Source: Paenibacillus sp. FSL H7-0737
GTDB taxonomy: Bacteria > Bacillota > Bacilli > Paenibacillales > Paenibacillaceae
Length of the DNA: 64,000 bases
Reading direction: 5' to 3'
Assembly (NCBI RefSeq): GCF_000758545.1
Contig: NZ_CP009279.1
Location: 1,240,001-1,304,000, forward strand
A program made the position numbers and the translations under genes. Under the pieces are notes generated by a model. That model searched no databases. It was not told the DNA's origin and was given only the letters and a program-made list of their open reading frames with translations. Positions 59,089-64,000 of this stretch are shown here, piece after piece. Numbering within the stretch: the first letter of the stretch is position 1; every line of letters starts with the position of its first letter.

Positions 59089-60433
59089 TCATGAGCTGAA
59101 AAGAGAAGGTGACATCAACTTTAGCCCCTTGCGGACAGAGTGGATGACCCAGTTAAGCGCTGTGAGTATAGATAGGATCGAAGCGGACGAGCGTGCATAT
59201 ATGCGACAATCCATGTCAACGCCATGCTTGAACAGTATCGTAGATGCTGAGGGATGTTATATCACAGATGTGAATGGACACAAATATCTTGATTTTCATG
59301 GAAATAGCATTCATCAGATTGGCTATAAGAATCCTTATGTAACTGAAGCTGTGAAAAAACAGCTCGACGAGCTACCGTTCATTCCAAGAAGATTTACGGC
59401 AGATATTGCGGTGAAAGCTGCAGAAGCTTTAATCAACAAAACAACCTCAAAGGACTATAAAGTATTATTTACGCCTTCCGGAAGTGCAGCTGTAGGTCTG
59501 GCCCTTAAGATTGCTCGCAAATGGACGGGGAAGCATAAGGTCATCTCCATGTGGGAGTCCTTCCATGGCGCGGGGCTGGACACAATCGCTGTCGGAGGAG
59601 AATACGTGTTTAAAAAGGACATGGGCCCGCAAATGCCAGGAATGCTGAAAGCCATTCCTTTTAACGCATACCGCAACCTGCTGGGAAGTCATTCCCATGA
59701 AGCAGTGGCTACCTTCTGCCTCGACTATCTGGAATATATGATTCAGCATGAGGGAGAGATCGGGGCGATCTTACTTGAGCCTATTCGGGCAACGGATACG
59801 CATATCCCGCCTATCTCTTTTTTCACAAGATTAAGAAAAATATGTGATGAATATGGGATTCTGCTGATTTTTGATGAGATTCCTACAGCGCTGATGCGAA
59901 GCGGTAGGTTCTACGTCCATCAGAATTTCGATATCGATCCGGATATCCTCGTGCTAGGAAAAGGGTTAGGTGGAGGGGTGATCCCGCAAGCAGCGGTGCT
60001 TACCAGAACGCAATATGATTGTGCGGGGGATATTTCTTTGGGGCACTATACCCATGAGAAACCGGCGTTAGGAAGTGCAGCGATCTGTGCCACCATCGAT
60101 TATATCGATGACTTAAATCTGCAGGAACAATGTATCAGCAGGTCTGAATTTGTAAGAGGGAAGCTTGACACTCTGTCGGCTAAACATCTTTGCATAGGAG
60201 ATATCCGTATTGCTGGACTACTGATTTCTATTGAACTTGTGAAGTCCAGAGACACCAAAGAGAAGAATGAGGAATTAGCTGAGCGAGTACTGTATTATTG
60301 CTTGGAGAAGGGTCTTTCTTTTAAATTGGCTGGAGGAAACTGCATCACTTGGCATCCTCCGCTTATTGTATCTGAAGAGCAATTAAGTTTTGCTGTTAAT
60401 CTTCTGGATGAAGGATTGTGTAAATATAGTTGA
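59078..60433 (+). CDS. PbfA-like (R)-1-hydroxy-2-aminoethylphosphonate ammonia-lyase
   Basis: A 451-residue class III aminotransferase-fold PLP enzyme. It contains LFTPSGSAAVGLALKIARKWTGKHKVI, the Asp-containing IFDEIPTALMRSG, the PLP lysine region VLGKGLGGGVIPQAAV and THEKPALGSAA. Its position right behind phnWX matches PbfA, which eliminates ammonia from hydroxylated aminoethylphosphonate to feed PhnX. An alternative is a second transaminase. The start at 59078 lies inside the end of phnX, with GGAATC upstream. Confidence 0.83.
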   Translation: MRDNHELKREGDINFSPLRTEWMTQLSAVSIDRIEADERAYMRQSMSTPCLNSIVDAEGCYITDVNGHKYLDFHGNSIHQIGYKNPYVTEAVKKQLDELPFIPRRFTADIAVKAAEALINKTTSKDYKVLFTPSGSAAVGLALKIARKWTGKHKVISMWESFHGAGLDTIAVGGEYVFKKDMGPQMPGMLKAIPFNAYRNLLGSHSHEAVATFCLDYLEYMIQHEGEIGAILLEPIRATDTHIPPISFFTRLRKICDEYGILLIFDEIPTALMRSGRFYVHQNFDIDPDILVLGKGLGGGVIPQAAVLTRTQYDCAGDISLGHYTHEKPALGSAAICATIDYIDDLNLQEQCISRSEFVRGKLDTLSAKHLCIGDIRIAGLLISIELVKSRDTKEKNEELAERVLYYCLEKGLSFKLAGGNCITWHPPLIVSEEQLSFAVNLLDEGLCKYS

Positions 60434-60448
60434 GAGATAGGCAAGCTT

Positions 60449-60499
60449 CAAAACAGGTTTCTTCCGCTCCGTACATGGGGGGAGAAACCTGTTTTGTCG
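60449..60499 (+). terminator. rho-independent terminator of the phosphonate operon
   Basis: CAAAACAGGTTTCT pairs with AGAAACCTGTTTTG (14 bp) across a 20-base loop. Confidence 0.88.
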
Positions 60500-60616
60500 T
60501 TTAAGGAATGAAAGACCTGCTCTTTTTGGGTAAGTTTAGAGTAACAGTTGAGCCAATAGATGAGATGAAGGGGACGGAGGAGGGTTTTGGAACTGGAGGA
60601 GTGTTAGTGTCCGTCT

Positions 60617-60672
60617 TTGTCTTCAGATTTCTACCACGAATACTGGTTTGAAATCAAGAAATCTGAAGACAA
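60617..60672. repeat. large perfect inverted repeat, no T-run
   Basis: TTGTCTTCAGATTTCT (60617-60632) and AGAAATCTGAAGACAA (60657-60672) form a perfect 16-bp stem with a 24-base loop. Imperfect pairing may extend outward (GTCCG / CGGAAGTC). It lies in the 280-bp gap between convergent genes, beyond the phosphonate-operon terminator. Confidence 0.8.
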
Positions 60673-60715
60673 GAGCGGGCGGAAGTCCAAACATTCACCG
60701 CAGTTACAAGGTAGA

Positions 60716-61825
60716 TTAATTATACGAATGGGCTGGAGTAGCATTTAAAAAGATACGCAACAGCTCGTCCACCGCAGTGTCTAGACGGGAATGATTGTTT
60801 GCTGCAAGCCAATCCTCTTGCACGATGATGTAGCTGCAGGAGCTGCTTTTTAAATAGCTGTATATAATTTGTGCTTCGTCAATTTCATGGCGAGTAATTG
60901 CTGCCGGGGCCTGGTTAAGTTCACCGCAGAAAGTGTCCATAATCGCTGATGTTATAACGGCTTGCAGGTAGGTAATATCGGGTTGAGCGTATTCGAGCTT
61001 AGTATGCGCCAGGATGCGATTTCCTTTGAGCAATATGAGTTTAAGCGTCTGTTCATCCATGGCTTCAAGGATCGCGATATTCTGATTCTCTGCAGCGAAT
61101 TCGATAACCTTCTCTTTGTGATTCAGGAAGCTGATGGCTCCGATATAATCCCTGTATTTGGCGGCGGTTTCGAAGTCAAATTGCTCTGCAGCTTTAGTCA
61201 TCTGTTGCTCCATCTCCACAAGGAGGCTGGAATCCGTTCCGTTTAGTAGGGCTATGACTTTATCAATGATTGTATTATATTGAACGGCAGCATCGCCGCC
61301 AGCACACATCCCTATGCATAAGCCAAGCGAATGGTTTAGGCATAAAGAATTTTTGGAGCTTGGATTGCTGCAAAGGATTTTTGAGCTTTCCTTGATGCCT
61401 TGCACGGCTCTTTCCACGGTACTTCTGCTCGTGTAGGGGCCCCAAATATGGTTACCTTTTTGAACAGTAGGATCATAGGTAATCTCTAACGAATGCATTT
61501 TATCATCCGTTCCTATTACGATATACGTATAGGCCTGCGGATTTTTCATTTTTCTATTGTACATGGGCTTTATTTCTTTAATTAATTTGCACTCCAGCAT
61601 AAAAGCTTCAAATTCGGTATCTGTAAGGATAATATCCAAATCTTTAATATGTCGAACGAGCTGTTTTACCTTTGGGGAATGAGACTTCGAGTTTTGAAAA
61701 TAGGATTTCACTCTCCGTTTCAGCTGTTTCGCCTTACCCACATATATAATATGGCCAAGGCCATCCTTCATGAGATACACGCCGGGAGTCAGGGGAAGGC
61801 TTTTAAGTTTTTCAGTTAAATGAAT
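60716..61825 (-). CDS. short UvrC-like GIY-YIG nuclease (probable ATT start)
   Basis: About 369 residues resembling the N-terminal half of UvrC: LPLTPGVYLMKDGLGHIIYVGKAKQLKRRVKSYF (GIY-YIG nuclease), HIWGPYTSRSTVERAVQ and a UVR-type UvrB-binding motif (EQQMTKAAEQFDFETAAKYRDYIGAI). The RNase H and HhH domains of full UvrC are absent. Any start after GTG 61780 would cut the conserved GVYLMKD. ATT 61825 has AGGGCGGGG five bases upstream and restores HLTEKLKSLPLTP, the usual UvrC opening; no ATG, GTG or TTG lies in that stretch. Confidence 0.85.
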   Translation of the reverse strand: MHLTEKLKSLPLTPGVYLMKDGLGHIIYVGKAKQLKRRVKSYFQNSKSHSPKVKQLVRHIKDLDIILTDTEFEAFMLECKLIKEIKPMYNRKMKNPQAYTYIVIGTDDKMHSLEITYDPTVQKGNHIWGPYTSRSTVERAVQGIKESSKILCSNPSSKNSLCLNHSLGLCIGMCAGGDAAVQYNTIIDKVIALLNGTDSSLLVEMEQQMTKAAEQFDFETAAKYRDYIGAISFLNHKEKVIEFAAENQNIAILEAMDEQTLKLILLKGNRILAHTKLEYAQPDITYLQAVITSAIMDTFCGELNQAPAAITRHEIDEAQIIYSYLKSSSCSYIIVQEDWLAANNHSRLDTAVDELLRIFLNATPAHSYN

Positions 61826-61940
61826 AGTAACCCCGCCCTCTCATAAGAGTTGTTTGACTGATAGTTTTAGTATAAGCTTGCAACCTTCATTTGTTCAAAT
61901 CAGTCTAAAGAGCGAGGGATCAAAAACGAGGAGGAATCTT

Positions 61941-62687
61941 ATGTACTTCGCAAGAAATATCGGTGGTTTGGCGCTGATAGCAGCTATGTTATGGCTTACA
62001 GCATGCAGAGGAACGCCAGAAGCGGGAACGGAACCGAAGGTGACCCCAGAACAGACGCAAATGCAGATGCCTGAGCAAACGCCAGAGCAGACACAAACTG
62101 CACAACCAGCGGCTACTACGGAGCCACTACAGGAGACGGAGCCATCAAGCACGGATCAGCCACTGGATCAGGAGGGACTTCCGCCAACTGTAGAGGAAGC
62201 TGCGACGACAGTCATAAGGTCTATTAAAAATAAGGATATGAAGCAATTGGCCGCATGGGTACATTCAGATAAAGGGTTACGTTTTTCTCCATACGCATAC
62301 GTAGATACGAAGAATGATCTTGTATTCAGCAAGGATGAAGTGGAAGGATTAATGAATGACTCTACCAAAAGAGTCTGGCGAACATTTGCTGGATCGGGTG
62401 ATTTAATTGAGCTGACATTCGCAGATTACTACATGCGGTTTGTCTACGATGCAGACTTCATTCAGACGGCCGAAATTGCTGTGAACAAGGGGCTTGGGCA
62501 AGGTACAACGATCAATAACTTGAACGAAGTGTATCCCAAGGAGCAATATGATTTCGTTGAATATCATATTACTGGCATCGATCCTTCTGTCGAAGGGATG
62601 GACTGGCGCAGCCTGCGTCTAGTTTTCGAGAAGATTGGAGAGGATCATGCACTAGTAGGCATTATTCACGATCAATGGACACCCTGA
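61941..62687 (+). CDS. lipoprotein, function unknown
   Basis: A 248-residue lipoprotein: signal ending LTAC with Cys22, then a Glu/Gln/Thr/Pro-rich linker with short repeats of the EQT type (VTPEQTQMQMPEQTPEQTQ) to about residue 85. The C-terminal domain of about 160 residues begins TVEEAATTVIRSIKNKDMKQLAAWVHSDKGLRFSPYAYVD, a pattern common in Firmicute lipoproteins of unknown role. The ATG at 61941 has GAGGAGG upstream; the longer frame from 61854 lacks a site. Confidence 0.8.
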   Translation: MYFARNIGGLALIAAMLWLTACRGTPEAGTEPKVTPEQTQMQMPEQTPEQTQTAQPAATTEPLQETEPSSTDQPLDQEGLPPTVEEAATTVIRSIKNKDMKQLAAWVHSDKGLRFSPYAYVDTKNDLVFSKDEVEGLMNDSTKRVWRTFAGSGDLIELTFADYYMRFVYDADFIQTAEIAVNKGLGQGTTINNLNEVYPKEQYDFVEYHITGIDPSVEGMDWRSLRLVFEKIGEDHALVGIIHDQWTP

Positions 62688-62745
62688 GAAGTAAGAAATT
62701 CTTATTAGTCCTTGGGTAGTTTAGAACATGGGGGAGAACCCAAAA

Positions 62746-62796
62746 AACGAAGGTGCCTCAGTAGCCATTTTACGGCTTTTGGGGCACCTTCGTTTG
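62746..62796. terminator. bidirectional terminator between lipoprotein and SLH genes
   Basis: AAACGAAGGTGCC pairs with GGCACCTTCGTTT (13 bp) around a loop of about 25 bases; it lies between two convergent genes. Confidence 0.85.
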
Positions 62797-62827
62797 ATTC
62801 GTTCCATAAGAATCGAGTCCGGAGCTT

Positions 62828-63790
62828 TTATTGCGTAGCGCTAGATGTAGATCCGGATACCGATTTAGCGATCGCTTTATATCCCTCTGGCAGATAAGTG
62901 ACAACAGATGCTTTTGAGATCACCTGTGCGTACATTTTTCCTGGGTCAGGAGCAGTCACATTAAAATAAATCACTGCGGTCTTGTCTTTGCCAAATTCGA
63001 TTCGCTCAATCACTAGTCCATATCCAGAATGCGGTAAGTTGTTAACGGTCAATGTAGCCTTGTTTACTCCTTCACCCGCTTTGGTTAGTGTAACCTCAGT
63101 CTCATAGGTTGGAGTAGTAGGGCTGCCATTAGACACAATTACGCGTTTGGCAAAAGCAGCTGCATCGTAGGTCATTGCGGCTGCTTCCGAACGGGTAATG
63201 GCATCATTTGGCCGGAAATTACCGTTCTTATCGAGTGTGGCGATATGTGTATTCAACAGGATCTGGAGACTATTTATAACCTCTGTAGAAAGTTTATCGC
63301 CATCCTTAATGTCTACATACATCAGTGTAACCGGGAAGTTACCTTTACTTTGCAGTGCTTGCGTTAATAAGTGAGCGAACTGAGCACGGGTGATGGTTCC
63401 GTTAGGATCTACTGTTCGATCAAGTGAAAGACCATTTTGCTTGGCAGTCAGGAAGGCTGAAGCATACCAGGATTTGTCATTCACCTTATCAAAATAATCA
63501 CTAGCTTTGGATGAGCTGTTACCCGCCTCTGGCTTCGGAGACAGATTCAGACCCCCAACGATGAACTGAATCCCTTGGGCAAAGCTTACTTTAGATTTAG
63601 GCGCGAACTTATCTTTGTCTACTCCATTTATAATCCCCTCTTTATGCAGGGAGTTAATTTTTGCTTCCGCAGGATCACCTTTCAAATCCGTAAAAGCAAA
63701 AGCGGATGCCCCAAATGACAGGCTTGCTGCTAGAATACCGCAGGCTATCGTCATTGTTTTGACATTACTTATGAATAATGATTTCTTCAT
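62828..63790 (-). CDS. S-layer homology (SLH) domain protein
   Basis: A 320-residue secreted protein with a signal peptide ending near ASAFAF. Three SLH repeats follow: FTDLKGDPAEAKINSLHKEGIINGVDKDKFAPKSKVSFAQGIQFI, YFDKVNDKSWYASAFLTAKQNGL...ITRAQFAHLLTQAL and YVDIKDGDKLSTEVINSLQILLNTHIAT...ITRSEAAAMTYDA. They would bind pyruvylated cell-wall polymer. The C-terminal 100 residues are a beta-rich domain (VTLTKAGEGVNKATLTVNNLP) of unknown role. TGGAGGTGACGC precedes the ATG. Confidence 0.92.
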   Translation of the reverse strand: MKKSLFISNVKTMTIACGILAASLSFGASAFAFTDLKGDPAEAKINSLHKEGIINGVDKDKFAPKSKVSFAQGIQFIVGGLNLSPKPEAGNSSSKASDYFDKVNDKSWYASAFLTAKQNGLSLDRTVDPNGTITRAQFAHLLTQALQSKGNFPVTLMYVDIKDGDKLSTEVINSLQILLNTHIATLDKNGNFRPNDAITRSEAAAMTYDAAAFAKRVIVSNGSPTTPTYETEVTLTKAGEGVNKATLTVNNLPHSGYGLVIERIEFGKDKTAVIYFNVTAPDPGKMYAQVISKASVVTYLPEGYKAIAKSVSGSTSSATQ

Positions 63791-63876
63791 TATGCGTCAC
63801 CTCCATACTCTTAGATGGTAGATTAGACCAAAATGTTGCAGGTAATTTAAAATATTATAAAGATTCAAGTAAAACG

Positions 63877-64000
63877 TTATCCGCGAAGGAGTGACTCGGC
63901 ACCATCTACATAGATCTCAGTTCCTGTGACATGGAAAGACTCATCCGAGGCGAGAAATAATACTAGATTGGCTACTTGTTCAGGTTTACCGGGCGCATCT
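63877..64000 (-). CDS. short-chain dehydrogenase, C-terminal fragment (cut by window end)
   Basis: The last 40 codons of an SDR, running off the right edge: [20 protein letters not shown] is followed by [17 protein letters not shown] and TAA at 63877. The LFLASDES ... GTEIYVDGA pattern is the standard C-terminal part of classical SDR enzymes. Cofactor and active site lie outside the window. Confidence 0.85.
   Translation of the reverse strand, partial: DAPGKPEQVANLVLFLASDESFHVTGTEIYVDGAESLLRG

Overview
The window looks like chromosome of a spore-forming Firmicute, most likely a Paenibacillus. The evidence is the low-to-moderate GC, strong GGAGG-type ribosome binding sites with many GTG/TTG starts, an S-layer-homology protein, two copper-amine-oxidase-type stalk domains, a Spo0E-like phosphatase and the ydcC-alr-ndoAI-ndoA-tex gene order known from Bacillus. 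No rRNA, tRNA, insertion sequence, prophage or CRISPR array was seen. Both ends are cut, and the right end breaks inside a short-chain dehydrogenase.

Layout. 0-7.4 kb (minus strand): a GDPD/MFS pair, then a tight five-gene operon of the uncharacterised STM4015-4014-4013-4012-4011 type: leucine-rich repeat protein, ATP-grasp-like protein, alkaline-phosphatase/sulfatase-fold hydrolase and two radical SAM proteins. This is the best candidate here for an undescribed biochemical system. 7.5-10.6 kb: amidase, Nudix, cupin and acetyltransferase genes behind a structured two-hairpin element. 10.6-16.7 kb: an alpha-glucoside uptake and hydrolysis operon (GH13, CUT1 ABC transporter) with its LacI regulator and operators. 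16.9-20.9 kb: an AraC-controlled sugar-oxidation operon (Gfo/Idh/MocA, ThuA-like, xylose-isomerase-like) with a second copy of the two-hairpin element. 21-28.3 kb: CutC, VOC, L,D-transpeptidase, an ABC-F gene with an attenuator leader, small membrane proteins, RDD and a MarR-SDR pair. 28.3-32.5 kb: an ECF sigma/anti-sigma/TPR operon, divergent from a YjgB lipoprotein that carries a textbook ECF promoter. 32.6-38.9 kb: regulator-MFS pair, palindromic repeats, phosphatase, TatD, lipoprotein and a bactofilin-like protein. 39-43 kb: MarR, a second ECF/anti-sigma pair with a 92-nt overlap, and an HTH-TPR regulator followed by a 57-codon Spo0E gene.

43.2-51 kb: ydcC, alr, the EndoAI/NdoA toxin-antitoxin pair, a TetR-MFS pair sharing an operator, and tex. 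51-53.5 kb: chemoreceptor and DeoR-type regulator. 53.7-60.4 kb: a complete 2-aminoethylphosphonate uptake and degradation operon (ATPase, fused permease, binding protein, PhnW, PhnX and a PbfA-like lyase). 60.7-64 kb: a short UvrC-like protein, a lipoprotein, an SLH protein and the SDR fragment.

A cross-cutting observation is that three genes (ECF sigma near 31.5 kb, TetR at 46.7 kb, UvrC-like at 61.8 kb) seem to start at CTG, ATC and ATT. In each case a strong Shine-Dalgarno sequence sits at the right distance and no ATG/GTG/TTG fits. All functions are read from sequence motifs and remembered family features; no database search was run.
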